Under the pieces are notes generated by a model. It was not told the origin of the DNA and ran no database searches. It saw only the letters and a program-made list of their open reading frames with translations. A DNA stretch of 64,000 nucleotides, taken from assembly GCF_002179555.1 (NCBI RefSeq), contig NZ_NHOU01000009.1, positions 1 to 64,000 on the forward strand. Direction: 5' to 3'. The first letter of the stretch is position 1. Each line of letters opens with the position of its first letter. Positions 44,833-53,286 of the stretch are shown here, piece by piece. A program made the translations under genes and the position numbers. The stretch is from Salinicola salarius. GTDB taxonomy: Bacteria; Pseudomonadota; Gammaproteobacteria; Pseudomonadales; Halomonadaceae.

Positions 44833-45596
44833 TCCGGCGCGCTCGCCGCCAAGCGTGTCATCTGGCCCATCGGCTCGCCGCCGGGGCCGAATCGCCGCTC
44901 TTCCAGTGTCGTGTCTTCGGCGGTGACCGTGACCAGGGTCGTCGCCCGCGTCCCGTACGCCTGCCCCTCGATGAACGGCGGCGACAGAAAGCGCTCCCGG
45001 TCCCGGTCGATACCGGTATCCGGCAGTTCGTCGTCCGGTGCCGGGCAAACGTCACGCATGGCCGACCACATCCCGATTCGCCAGTCCGACGCGCCCAGCG
45101 ACCGCCGCAAGGCGTCGCGGGCACGGACGAGCTTGGGCCAGGGCGTATCCAGCGTGGCGTTGGAGAGCCCGTGCAGGCCGGGCACCACCCGTTGCCAGCG
45201 GGTCCCGTGACGGCTGTGATGAAACGTCCAGAGCCGATCCTCCGCCATGACCAGCAGGTTGAAACCGGCGTAAGGTTCGGCGCCGCCTTCGGCCAGGCTG
45301 CTCAGCCATTCCGTCAGGTCATCGGTCTCCAGCGCCTGGCGGACGAGCTGGCCGCGACTGGGGGCGTCGGGGAGCACCGGTGCCAGACCGTCCCGAACGT
45401 TGGTCAGTGCGGCCACGCGGGAGTGCGTCGCCGCGAGCCAGGTACCGCCGCCCAGCAAGTCGCGACCGCCGATCAGTTCGGCGTCCGGCCAACTGTGCAG
45501 CGGCTCGGCCGGTCTGGCATGGAACTCGTCGCGGTTGGCGGCAAGGCGCAGCTTGACTGCAGATTCGGGTTGCCAATCGAACACGATCAGGCACAT
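44823..45596 (-). CDS. NRDE/TANGO2-family protein
   Basis: A 257-residue member of the NRDE family, named after its N-terminal motif; here MCLIVFDWQ is followed by LAANRDEFHARP. Its conserved GGRDLLGGGTWLA and LSNATLDTPWPK segments are present. The eukaryotic relative TANGO2 is linked to Golgi organisation and heme trafficking; the bacterial function is unclear. The start at 45596 places Cys at residue 2, which is typical and suggests Ntn-like maturation. It converges on ptsP. Confidence 0.88.
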   Translation of the reverse strand: MCLIVFDWQPESAVKLRLAANRDEFHARPAEPLHSWPDAELIGGRDLLGGGTWLAATHSRVAALTNVRDGLAPVLPDAPSRGQLVRQALETDDLTEWLSSLAEGGAEPYAGFNLLVMAEDRLWTFHHSRHGTRWQRVVPGLHGLSNATLDTPWPKLVRARDALRRSLGASDWRIGMWSAMRDVCPAPDDELPDTGIDRDRERFLSPPFIEGQAYGTRATTLVTVTAEDTTLEERRFGPGGEPMGQMTRLAASAPDQS

Positions 45597-45860
45597 GAGC
45601 TGCCTCCTGACAGGCAAGAGAAGAGCCGGTGAGAGGGCGCTGCCATGACACGACCCCGACGGCAGCGTAACATGAGCACGCTAGCGACTCGCGCCCAACA
45701 CCGCCGGTGGCTTGACGCCGAGGCGGCGACACTCGCGCCCCAGCCAACCGATGCCTCGCTCTCTACAGGATCGCTTCATGTCAGTCTTCCTCAATCCGAA
45801 CGTTGTCCCGACGCTGGGCGATGTTTCGTCGTTTTCATCCGATTTTGCAAGGGGCGTCCG

Positions 45861-46652
45861 ATGCTGACCGCCATCGCGATCTATCTGCTGGTCGGCGCCG
45901 CTGCCGGTCTGATGGCCGGCGTGTTCGGCATCGGCGGCGGCATCGTCATCGTTCCCGCGCTGGTCTTCACCTTTCTGGCGCAAGGTTTCGATCCTGCCGT
46001 GGTCGCGCATCTGGCGGTCGGAACGTCGCTGGCGACGATCGTGGTGACCGGGGCGTCCTCGGCCTGGGGCCACTGGCGCCGCGGTAGCGTGCGCCAGGAC
46101 TGGCTGCGGCTGATGATCCCGGGGCTCATCGTCGGCGGTATTGTCGGCGTACTGCTGGCGTCGGCCCTGCCCGGGCATGCGTTGACACGCCTGTTTGGCG
46201 TTTTCGCGGTGCTGATGGCACTGAAGATGCTGTTGACGCGCCCGCCGGCAACCCGGGGCCGGGTGCCGCGCCGCTGGCCGATGACGCTGGCCGGGACGGT
46301 GATCGGCGGCGTCTCGACCTTGTTCGGCGTCGGCGGCGGCGTCATGTCGGTGCCCTGGTTGTCGCGCTTCACCAGCCGCATGACGGAAGCAGTGGGAACC
46401 TCCTCGGCGATCGGCCTGCCGATCGCGCTGATCGGCACCTTGACCAACATCGTCGTGGGGTGGGGCGTGATGACGCTACCCGCGGGGGCGACGGGCTACG
46501 TGATGTGGCCGGCGTTTCTCGGCCTGATGGTGACCAGCGTGCCAATGGCCCGGGTCGGGGTCAAAGTCGCTCATGCATTGCCTGCCAGGACGCTGCGACG
46601 TATCTTTGCCCTCCTGCTGATCGTGGTAGGGATCAAGCTGATGATCGGCTAA
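45861..46652 (+). CDS. TauE/SafE-family membrane permease
   Basis: A 263-residue integral membrane protein with about eight helices in two halves. Each half has the repeated Gly-rich motif of the family: AGVFGIGGGIVIVPAL (residues 18-33) and STLFGVGGGVMSVPWL. Members move sulfonates, sulfite or related organic anions; no sulfur genes are nearby, so the substrate stays open. The ATG at 45861 follows an AAGGGG site. The TAA stop is followed at once by an extragenic repeat element that reaches almost to lgt. Confidence 0.9.
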   Translation: MLTAIAIYLLVGAAAGLMAGVFGIGGGIVIVPALVFTFLAQGFDPAVVAHLAVGTSLATIVVTGASSAWGHWRRGSVRQDWLRLMIPGLIVGGIVGVLLASALPGHALTRLFGVFAVLMALKMLLTRPPATRGRVPRRWPMTLAGTVIGGVSTLFGVGGGVMSVPWLSRFTSRMTEAVGTSSAIGLPIALIGTLTNIVVGWGVMTLPAGATGYVMWPAFLGLMVTSVPMARVGVKVAHALPARTLRRIFALLLIVVGIKLMIG

Positions 46653-46828
46653 GGAAACACTGCATAAATGTCTGCGCAGGTGAATCGGCTTCGTTGCGCG
46701 GTGCTGGAGCGCCAGCCCGGTCGGAATCCTCACATATAACCCATATGCTCCGGTTCCTGCGCTCCGTGCGCCTTGCGACGGAGTGCCGCCCACTTCATCC
46801 TGCTCGCCGATTTATTCAGCGTTCCCCC
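46653..46828. repeat. Extragenic element with terminal inverted repeats between tauE-like gene and lgt
   Basis: An element of about 176 bases. Its left end GGAAACACTGCATAAAT and right end (complement) GGGAACGCTGAATAAAT are imperfect inverted repeats extending about 28 bases, to GCAGG on both sides. It starts one base after the upstream stop codon and ends 27 bases before the lgt start. I can see no gene in it. It resembles a non-autonomous mobile or palindromic repeat and is unrelated to the element at 17412. Confidence 0.85.
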
Positions 46829-46855
46829 TAACTCTTTCGTAGCCAAGGAGAAAGC

Positions 46856-47662
46856 ATGCTGGCTTACCCCGAGATCGACCCGGTGGCCATTTCGTTGGGC
46901 CCGCTCAAGGTGCACTGGTACGGACTGATGTACGTCATCGGCTTCGTGGGGGCCTGGTGGCTTGGGCGCCGACGCGCCGACCGCCTGGGGCTCAAGCCGG
47001 ACGATATCGGCGACATGCTGTTCTACGGGGCGCTGGGAGTCGTGCTCGGCGGTCGTATCGGCTATGCCTTGTTCTACGGCCTGGACCGCTTGCTGGAAAA
47101 CCCGCTGTGGATATTCCAGGTCTGGGACGGCGGCATGAGCTTCCACGGCGGCCTGCTGGGGGTGCTGGTGGCGGCGCTGCTGTTCGCGCGCAAGCACGGC
47201 CTGGCGTTTTTCCAGCTGACGGATTTCATCGCGCCGCTGGTGCCGATCGGACTGGGTGCCGGACGCATCGGCAATTTCATCAACCATGAACTGCCAGGCC
47301 GCGTGACCGACGTTCCCTGGGCGCTGGTCTTCCCGGGCATGGGCGGGCAGGGGCGTCATCCCTCTTCGTTGTACCAATTCTTCCTCGAAGGTGTCGTGCT
47401 GTTCGGGGTGCTCTGGATCGTCTCGCTGACGCCGCGCCGGCGCGGCTTCGTCTCGGGGCTCTTCCTGATCTGCTACGGCGCGTTTCGATTCCTGTCCGAA
47501 TTCTTTCGTCGTCCGGATCCGCAACTGGGCTTCATCGCCTTCGATTGGCTGACCATGGGGCAGCTATTGTCGTTGCCGATGATTCTTGCCGGTATCGCAC
47601 TGATCGTCTGGTCGCGGCACAATGGGGTCGACGACGCGCGCGAGGATCGAACTGCCCGCTGA
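46856..47662 (+). CDS. lgt: Prolipoprotein diacylglyceryl transferase
   Basis: Lgt attaches diacylglycerol to the lipobox cysteine of prolipoproteins, the first step of lipoprotein maturation. The 268-residue protein has seven membrane helices, the N-terminal [15 protein letters not shown], the Lgt signature [18 protein letters not shown] and [12 protein letters not shown]. The AAGGAGA site before the ATG is strong. It is followed by thyA after 113 bases, as in E. coli (lgt-thyA). Confidence 0.96.
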   Translation: MLAYPEIDPVAISLGPLKVHWYGLMYVIGFVGAWWLGRRRADRLGLKPDDIGDMLFYGALGVVLGGRIGYALFYGLDRLLENPLWIFQVWDGGMSFHGGLLGVLVAALLFARKHGLAFFQLTDFIAPLVPIGLGAGRIGNFINHELPGRVTDVPWALVFPGMGGQGRHPSSLYQFFLEGVVLFGVLWIVSLTPRRRGFVSGLFLICYGAFRFLSEFFRRPDPQLGFIAFDWLTMGQLLSLPMILAGIALIVWSRHNGVDDAREDRTAR

Positions 47663-47726
47663 GCGGGGCGCGCCGAGCGAGCGAATGCTCCGATCTCCAG
47701 CCGTTTCGAATTTGATAAAGTGTTTC

Positions 47727-47756
47727 GACAGGCTCATCTCCCGCGATGGGCCTGTC
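47727..47756 (+). promoter_or_regulatory. Hairpin just upstream of the thyA ribosome site
   Basis: GACAGGCTCAT pairs with ATGGGCCTGTC (one mismatch) around an eight-base loop, ending six bases before the AAGGAG of thyA. It could serve as lgt terminator or influence thyA translation. No U-run follows. Confidence 0.45.
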
Positions 47757-47775
47757 ACCGTAAAGGAGCGTGCCC

Positions 47776-48570
47776 ATGCGGCCCTATCTCGACTTGATGC
47801 AGCGCGTGCTCGACAGCGGCGTTGAAAAAGCCGATCGCACCGGTGTCGGCACGCTTAGCGTGTTCGGCCACCAGATGCGTTTCGATCTGCGCGAGGGCTT
47901 CCCGCTGGTGACCACCAAGAAGCTCCACTTGCGCTCGATCATCCATGAGCTGCTCTGGTTCCTGCGGGGCGATACCAATATCGCCTACCTGCACGAGCAC
48001 AACGTCACCATCTGGGACGAGTGGGCGGATGCCGATGGCGATCTTGGGCCAGTCTACGGTTACCAGTGGCGCAGCTGGCCCGCGCCCGATGGCGAGCATA
48101 TCGATCAGATCGCCAAGGTGGTCGAGCAGATACGCCGTAACCCGGACTCTCGCCGCCACATCGTCTCGGCCTGGAACCCTGCCCTGGTCGACGAGATGGC
48201 GTTGCCGCCCTGTCACGCGCTGTTCCAGTTCTATGTCGCCAACGGCGAGCTATCGTGCCAGCTCTATCAGCGCAGCGCGGACATCTTCCTGGGCGTGCCG
48301 TTCAATATCGCCAGCTATGCGCTGCTGACCCACATGGTCGCCCAGGTCTGCGGGCTGAAGCCCGGCGAATTCGTGCATACGCTGGGGGATGCCCATCTCT
48401 ATCTCAATCATCTCGATCAGGCCCGGTTGCAGCTCTCCCGCGAGCCATTGCCGCTGCCGAGGTTGAAGCTCAATCCGGCGGTCGATGATCTGTTCGACTT
48501 CCGCTTCGAGGACATCGCGATCGAGGGCTACGAGTCTCACCCATCCATCAAGGCCCCGATCGCCGTATGA
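47776..48570 (+). CDS. thyA: Thymidylate synthase
   Basis: ThyA methylates dUMP to dTMP with methylenetetrahydrofolate. The 264-residue protein has exactly the E. coli length. The catalytic cysteine is in [12 protein letters not shown], with [12 protein letters not shown] and the folate/dUMP-binding [18 protein letters not shown] chose the ATG at 47776 because the AAGGAG is eight bases away; the GTG at 47770 is too close to it. It overlaps folA by four bases, so the two enzymes of the folate cycle are coupled. Confidence 0.97.
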   Translation: MRPYLDLMQRVLDSGVEKADRTGVGTLSVFGHQMRFDLREGFPLVTTKKLHLRSIIHELLWFLRGDTNIAYLHEHNVTIWDEWADADGDLGPVYGYQWRSWPAPDGEHIDQIAKVVEQIRRNPDSRRHIVSAWNPALVDEMALPPCHALFQFYVANGELSCQLYQRSADIFLGVPFNIASYALLTHMVAQVCGLKPGEFVHTLGDAHLYLNHLDQARLQLSREPLPLPRLKLNPAVDDLFDFRFEDIAIEGYESHPSIKAPIAV

Positions 48571-49109
48571 ACGATGTGAAATCACTGAAGCTGGAAACAC
48601 CGGTGGCGATGATCGCGGCGATGTCGCGCAATCGCGTCATCGGCGTGGACAACCGCCTGCCCTGGTATTTGCCCGAAGACCTGAAGCGCTTCAAGTCCCT
48701 CACGCTGGGCAAGCCGCTGGTGATGGGGCGCAAGACGTTCGAGTCGATCGGCCGTGCGCTGCCGGGACGGCTCAATATCGTGATAACGCGCGATTCTCAC
48801 TACCAGCGCGAGGGCATTCGGGTGTGTCACTCGCTGGACGAGGCGCTGCAACTCGCCGATCATCAGGCGTTGATCGACGGCGCGGATGAAATCATGGTGA
48901 TGGGCGGAGGCGAGATCTACCGGCAGGCGCTGGCGGTTGCCGACAGGCTCCACCTCACCGAGGTGGATGTCGAGGTGGAGGGCGATGCCTTCTTCCCGGA
49001 CGTCGAGCGTGACCAGTGGGAGGAAGTGGAGCGCATCCCCATGGTGTCGGAGCCGGATCGGCCGAATTATGCTTTCGTCCAATATCGCCGCACGCCTGGG
49101 TCTGGCTGA
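48567..49109 (+). CDS. folA: Dihydrofolate reductase
   Basis: FolA regenerates tetrahydrofolate from the dihydrofolate made by ThyA. The 180-residue protein has the start [30 protein letters not shown] (residues 13-42, given as extent), the NADPH segment [11 protein letters not shown] and the [12 protein letters not shown] loop. The substrate-binding acid is the Asp/Glu in LPEDLKRF. The ATG overlaps the thyA stop (ATGA). It carries about 12 extra N-terminal residues compared with E. coli. thyA-folA coupling is common in proteobacteria. Confidence 0.96.
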   Translation: MNDVKSLKLETPVAMIAAMSRNRVIGVDNRLPWYLPEDLKRFKSLTLGKPLVMGRKTFESIGRALPGRLNIVITRDSHYQREGIRVCHSLDEALQLADHQALIDGADEIMVMGGGEIYRQALAVADRLHLTEVDVEVEGDAFFPDVERDQWEEVERIPMVSEPDRPNYAFVQYRRTPGSG

Positions 49110-49119
49110 GTCGCCAAAG

Positions 49120-49155
49120 AAGCCATGCGCCCAAGAGAAATCATGCGCTCGAGCG
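49120..49155. repeat. Degenerate 18-bp repeat after folA (2 copies)
   Basis: AAGCCATGCGCCCAAGAG and AAATCATGCGCTCGAGCG are adjacent and share 12 of 18 bases. The array lies in the 122-base gap before the ProQ-like gene. Confidence 0.55.
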
Positions 49156-49231
49156 GGATGGAGTGCCTGTCGTCAGGATGAGCGACGGCGTGTCCCGATG
49201 TTGACTGAGAGGACTTGAGAGGAGTTGTGCC

Positions 49232-50155
49232 GTGTTGACGGATCGAACACAGGCGCTCCTGGCTGCCATCGAGCACCAGGTCGAAGCGGGTCAAGCTGCT
49301 TTGGAAGCCGAGAAAGAGCGGTGCCGGGCCCTGGAGGCCGAAAACCGGGCGCTCAAGGAGCGATTGCTTGCCCTGGCGGAACTGGATCCCATGGTGGTCA
49401 AGGGACGGGATCATAACGAAGAACCGGATGGCGGAACCCGGACGCGTGGGCTGGGGAACCTGGCATTCCGGCGACCTCGGCCGAAAGAGGGCGAGGCCGC
49501 CACCCGCCCGAATCCGGGGCAACCGGTCTCTCCGCTGCAGCGCCTGACTTCGGCGCCGCCACTTGATAGTTCACCTTCCGAGACAGCGCAGCAAGAAGGG
49601 GGGCAGGTCGCGGAAGCCGTGGAGACCACTCGCGCTGAGCCTCCGGTTGACGACGCCGCCTCGCTCTCGCCCGATACGCATTTACCCACTTCACCGGATG
49701 ACCCGGCGCTGGCCGGGGCAGGTCCCGAGCAGCCGCAGGATTCGCTGGCGTTTGGTGCCGAACACGAAGCGCCTTCTCCACATGCATTGCTTGCCCAGTG
49801 GTACAAGCGTTATCCCAAGACGTTCTTCAAGGGCCATACGCGGCCGCTGAAAACCGGTATCCATCTCGATCTGTGCGAGGTGGAGCCTTGGCCCGAGAAG
49901 CTGGTTCGTCGCGCCCTGGCCTGCTACGTGCATCTGCCGCGCTATCTGAAATCGGTGCGAGAGGGGGCGCGGCGTGTCGACATGGCGGGGGAGGATTGCG
50001 AGCTCGTCACGGTCGACGAGGCCAAGCACGCCAAGCGACAGCTGGAAGCCTTGCAGAAGAAACAGAAAGCGCGTGAAACGCAGCAGCGGTCGGAAAAGCT
50101 GGATCGCAAGATCGGGGCGCTACTGGCCAAGCACGGGCAACGCCCGCAGGAGTGA
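49232..50155 (+). CDS. ProQ/FinO-domain RNA chaperone with N-terminal coiled coil
   Basis: A 307-residue protein starting with GTG after an AGGAG site. Residues 1-50 form a coiled coil (EAEKERCRALEAENRALKER), residues 55-180 are low-complexity Pro/Glu/Ser-rich and probably disordered, and residues 183-275 are a ProQ/FinO domain (LLAQWYKRYPKTFF, PLKTGIHLDL, RRALACYVHLPRYLKSV). The end is a basic helix (KHAKRQLEALQKKQKARE). FinO-domain proteins bind small RNAs and mRNA 3' ends. Unlike E. coli ProQ, the RNA domain is C-terminal and no Tudor-like domain follows. The coiled coil may drive self-association. It lies alone between folA and the porin. Confidence 0.85.
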   Translation: MLTDRTQALLAAIEHQVEAGQAALEAEKERCRALEAENRALKERLLALAELDPMVVKGRDHNEEPDGGTRTRGLGNLAFRRPRPKEGEAATRPNPGQPVSPLQRLTSAPPLDSSPSETAQQEGGQVAEAVETTRAEPPVDDAASLSPDTHLPTSPDDPALAGAGPEQPQDSLAFGAEHEAPSPHALLAQWYKRYPKTFFKGHTRPLKTGIHLDLCEVEPWPEKLVRRALACYVHLPRYLKSVREGARRVDMAGEDCELVTVDEAKHAKRQLEALQKKQKARETQQRSEKLDRKIGALLAKHGQRPQE

Positions 50156-50549
50156 ACCGGGAGAAGGGTGGAGTCCGGCAAACAGACCGTGTAACGAGCC
50201 GTTGAACTTTAGTCTTGATGCGACGTTGAGTCGTACGATGTCCTCCCGTTTTTACTTGCCTGGCCGTGGGGTGTCATGGGATTGTCATCGCCCGAGGCTA
50301 GGCTTCGAGCGCCCGGTATTACCGACCGACCCCTGGCATGGGATGGAAATCGGGAGTTCACGCAGGGAACGAAAACAGTGTTTTTTTCTTGTTGCGTTCC
50401 TTTAAAGCCCGGTATATGGTTTCCGGGCGAGCATTGGACAATAACAAGGCTTCCAAGTTCCACAGCCGTCATTCGTTCGCGTGACGAAGCTGGTTGAAGG
50501 TGCCGAAGCCGACTGCATCTGCAGACACGATCGAACAGTAAGCTAGTTA
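50156..50549. other. 394-base gap upstream of the porin
   Basis: No gene is supported. Around 50360-50410 the sequence is T-rich (a run of seven T), followed by AAAGCCCGGTATATGG; a porin promoter and long leader are probably here, but no -35/-10 pair is convincing. The segment ends GATCGAACAGTAAGCTAGTTAAAGACG, where a ribosome site and ATG would be expected; neither is present. The stop TAG at 50544 is in frame with the porin. Confidence 0.5.
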
Positions 50550-51653
50550 AAGACGCTCTTAGCGACTGCTATTGCTGGTGCCCTGGGCGCCTCCGCTGCT
50601 GCCCAGGCAGCGACTGTCTACAACCAGGACGGCACGCAGCTCGACATCTACGGCAATATCCAGATGGCCTACTACAGCACCAAAGACGGTGACGGCCATT
50701 CTGAAGACGAGCTGACCGACAACGGCTCCACTGTCGGTTTCTCCGGCCAGCACATCATCAACCCGGGTCTGACCGGCTACTTCAAGGCCGAGTTCGAGCA
50801 CAATGCCGATGAAGAGAAAATCAACGGCGGCATCAACTCCGGTGACCAGGCTTACCTGGGTCTGAAAGGCAACTTCGGTGACTTCCGTGTCGGTTCCTGG
50901 GATACGCTGATCGACGACTGGGTCCAGGATCCGATCGCCAATAACGAATCCTTCGACACATCTGATTCCACTACTGCTCTGATGGGCGGCAATGACATCA
51001 ACGATGACCGCGAAGGCGACAAGCTGCAGTACATGTCTCCGGTGCTGGGCGGGTTCCAGTTCGCCGTTGGTAGCCAGTTCAAGGGTGACGCGCAGAGCAC
51101 CTTCGACGGCGCGGCCTATGATTCCGAATATGAAGTCGATCGCGACAACAATGCCTCCTTCTTCGGCGGTGTGAAGTATGCCGTCGGCGCCTTCTCCGTG
51201 GCAGCTGTCTACGACAACTTGGGTACCTACGAAGGCACCATCGAGTCTGCGGATGCTGACGCGGGCGTCGGCGTGGGTGACAGCTTCGATCCGGGCGATG
51301 CGTATGGCCTGACCGCGCAGTACACCATCGACACGCTGCGCCTGGCCGCCAAGGCCGAGCGTCTGGATGGCGACGATGACGACAGCGACGTCGACTTCTA
51401 CGCGCTGGGTGCACGCTGGGGCTACGGCTACGGCGATCTGTACGGCTCCTACCAGTATGTTGATGCCGAAAGCGACTCCGGTTATGCCACCACGTATGGC
51501 GATGGCGACGGCGACCAGTCCTTCAACGAAGTCGTGGCTGGTGTCACCTACAACATCTCTCCGGCCATGTACACCTTCGTCGAGGGTGTGGTTCGTGACC
51601 GTGAAGACGACCAGGGTGATGGCGTTTCCTTCGGTGCTGTCTACAGCTTCTAA
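50550..51653 (+). CDS. Outer-membrane porin without a recognisable start codon
   Basis: A Gram-negative general porin (Halomonadaceae type), very acidic. In frame from 50550 it encodes KTLLATAIAGALGASAAAQA, a signal peptide lacking only its Met and first Lys, followed by mature ATVYNQDGTQLDIYGNIQ and beta strands to the terminal FGAVYSF, whose final Phe is the usual outer-membrane insertion signal. The codon before AAG is TTA, and the one before that is the stop TAG. No ATG, GTG or TTG lies in frame before 50664, where initiation would lose the whole signal peptide. So either the start was lost by a small mutation, or initiation is non-canonical. The rest of the gene is intact. A terminator follows. 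Confidence 0.8.
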   Translation, partial: KTLLATAIAGALGASAAAQAATVYNQDGTQLDIYGNIQMAYYSTKDGDGHSEDELTDNGSTVGFSGQHIINPGLTGYFKAEFEHNADEEKINGGINSGDQAYLGLKGNFGDFRVGSWDTLIDDWVQDPIANNESFDTSDSTTALMGGNDINDDREGDKLQYMSPVLGGFQFAVGSQFKGDAQSTFDGAAYDSEYEVDRDNNASFFGGVKYAVGAFSVAAVYDNLGTYEGTIESADADAGVGVGDSFDPGDAYGLTAQYTIDTLRLAAKAERLDGDDDDSDVDFYALGARWGYGYGDLYGSYQYVDAESDSGYATTYGDGDGDQSFNEVVAGVTYNISPAMYTFVEGVVRDREDDQGDGVSFGAVYSF

Positions 51654-51697
51654 GCTGAATCCGATTCGAGTGGCTGTTTGAGCCACTCTATCGAACG

Positions 51698-51722
51698 AAG
51701 CCGGCCTCAGGGCCGGCTTTTT
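51698..51722 (+). terminator. Rho-independent terminator after the porin
   Basis: AAGCCGGCC and GGCCGGCTT form a perfect nine-bp stem with a TCAG loop, ending in a run of five T. A short inverted repeat GAGTGGCT/AGCCACTC (51668-51688) precedes it. Confidence 0.93.
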
Positions 51723-51792
51723 CGTGGGTGAAAGATTGTCCGTTGACGTTTCGGCACTTGCCGTCGCGGCTCGGCCGCTTTTTAATCGGTTC

Positions 51793-51876
51793 TTGCCCCT
51801 TGCCCCTTGCCCCTTGCCCCTTGCCCCTTGCCCCTTGCCCCTTGCCCCTTGCCCCTTGCCCCTTGCCCCTTGCCCC
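51793..51876. repeat. (TTGCCCC)12 heptanucleotide array
   Basis: Twelve perfect copies of the unit, then a degenerate TTGCCTC. The complementary strand reads GGGGCAA repeated, with runs of four G every seven bases, which fits a G-quadruplex-forming motif. It lies between the porin terminator and the polyamine-type transporter operon, about 200 bases upstream of its first gene. Confidence 0.97.
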
Positions 51877-52080
51877 TTGCCTCTCCGTTCTGGACCTTCG
51901 TTCAGATGTCTTTTCCATGACAGGCTGGTAATCTCTTTTTGAGCGGACGTTCAATAACCACGAAATGCCAATACGAAACGTCACGCTGTCGTAACAGGTC
52001 TGTCGTATAACAATGTTTTCCGCTAGCCGGTATTTTTGCGAACCCGGGCGGCGGTTCGACAAACAACAGGAGACCTTTCG

Positions 52081-53193
52081 ATGACCCTCTCCCGTCGTCG
52101 TTTCTTGCAGGGGGCTGCGGCTGCCGGTGCCGCCGCTTCGGTACCTTTCTATATCAATCGCGCTTTTGCCCAGAATCAGACGCTGCGCATTTACGCCTGG
52201 GCGGGTTATTTCACCGACGAAATGCTCGCGGATTTCACCGCCAAGACCGGCATCAAGGCGACCTTCACGCCCTATGGCACCAATGACGAACTGATGAATT
52301 CGTTGCGGGCCACCGATGGTTCCGGGTTCGATGTGATCATGCCTACCGTGGACCGTGTGCCTGGCTACCTGGATTATCAGTTGATCCAGCCTCTGGATAC
52401 GTCGCGTATTCGCTGGGATGGCTGCCTGGATACCGCGATGACGGGCTCGGAAGTCGGCGGCGTGGTCGATGGAAAGCGCTATTTTGCGCCGTCGGACTGG
52501 GGCACCGAGGCCATCGCCTACAACACCCGATACACGGATATCGACCGATCCCGATTGAGCTATGGCGATCTGTGGAACCCGGAAATCGGCCCCGGCGTGA
52601 CCGTGCGGGCGCACTCCGCACTGGTCGGCATCGGCCTGTGGCTGGAAGGGCAGGGCAAGCTGCCACGGCCGTTGCTCGATTCGTTCAAGACCGAAGAGGC
52701 GATGCGCGCCAATTTCGATGTCATCCTGGGCGAAGCGCTCAAGCACAAGGACATGGTCATCCAGTTCTGGTCGACCGAGAACGAAGCGCAGGGTGCCTTC
52801 CGTACCAACGGCGCGCTGATCGGCCAGACGTGGGACAGCACCGCCTTCCGGCTGCAGAGCGAAGGCGAACCCATCGCGTATGGCGCGCCGAAGGAAGGCG
52901 CCATGGCGTGGATGGAAGGCTTCGTGATTCCCCAGAATGCGCAGAATGTCGACGCGGTCTACGAGTTGATCAACTGGTACTACACCCCGGAAGCGGGAGC
53001 GATGTTCGTCAAGTCGACCGGCTACAACTCCACTGCCGTCGGCGCCGAGGAGTTGCTGCCCGAGGCGACCCGCCAGTTCTTCAGGGATTCCTACACCCAG
53101 CAGGACCTGGACAACCTCTGGTGGTGGCCGGTGCAGGACCCGTGGTACGTCGCGTTGCGTAACGAGTATCAGGATCGTTATCTGTCGGCGTAA
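52081..53193 (+). CDS. Polyamine-type ABC transporter substrate-binding protein
   Basis: A 370-residue extracellular receptor of the PotD/PotF type. The N-terminus SRRRFLQGAAAAGAAA is a twin-arginine signal, so the protein is exported folded through Tat. The mature chain begins with the typical LRIYAWAGYFTDEMLADF and has the ligand-region VRAHSALVGIG and EGFVIPQNAQN. It heads a four-gene set (receptor, ATPase, two permeases). Spermidine/putrescine is the usual ligand of the class, but opine or amino-acid-like compounds are possible. The start at 52081 has an AGGAGA site. A strong hairpin follows. Confidence 0.88.
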   Translation: MTLSRRRFLQGAAAAGAAASVPFYINRAFAQNQTLRIYAWAGYFTDEMLADFTAKTGIKATFTPYGTNDELMNSLRATDGSGFDVIMPTVDRVPGYLDYQLIQPLDTSRIRWDGCLDTAMTGSEVGGVVDGKRYFAPSDWGTEAIAYNTRYTDIDRSRLSYGDLWNPEIGPGVTVRAHSALVGIGLWLEGQGKLPRPLLDSFKTEEAMRANFDVILGEALKHKDMVIQFWSTENEAQGAFRTNGALIGQTWDSTAFRLQSEGEPIAYGAPKEGAMAWMEGFVIPQNAQNVDAVYELINWYYTPEAGAMFVKSTGYNSTAVGAEELLPEATRQFFRDSYTQQDLDNLWWWPVQDPWYVALRNEYQDRYLSA

Positions 53194-53205
53194 GCCTCTC
53201 TCGCC

Positions 53206-53239
53206 ACGATTCCCCGTGTGAGACGACACGGGGAATCGT
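53206..53239 (+). promoter_or_regulatory. Intercistronic hairpin after the binding-protein gene
   Basis: ACGATTCCCCGTGT and ACACGGGGAATCGT form a perfect 14-bp stem with a six-base loop. It lies between the receptor gene and the ATPase gene of one operon and has no U-tract, so it probably protects the upstream mRNA or attenuates the downstream genes, as does the hairpin after dctP. Confidence 0.7.
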
Positions 53240-53286
53240 CGAGATACCATGGAATTACGGTAACGATATCATTCCAAGAGGACGTC

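Noticed and set aside
42421-45048. Very long open frame on the minus strand (875 codons) opposite ptsP
   Set aside because: It is antisense to a complete ptsP with all enzyme I motifs. Composition is Arg/His/Gln-rich as expected from the complement of GC-rich codons, and no domain is recognisable.
46730-47524. Minus-strand frame spanning the extragenic element and lgt
   Set aside because: It is antisense to an intact lgt and its end is translated from the repeat element; no coding features.
51793-51876. CRISPR-like repetitive block
   Set aside because: The repeats are contiguous seven-base units without spacers, and no cas genes occur in the window.
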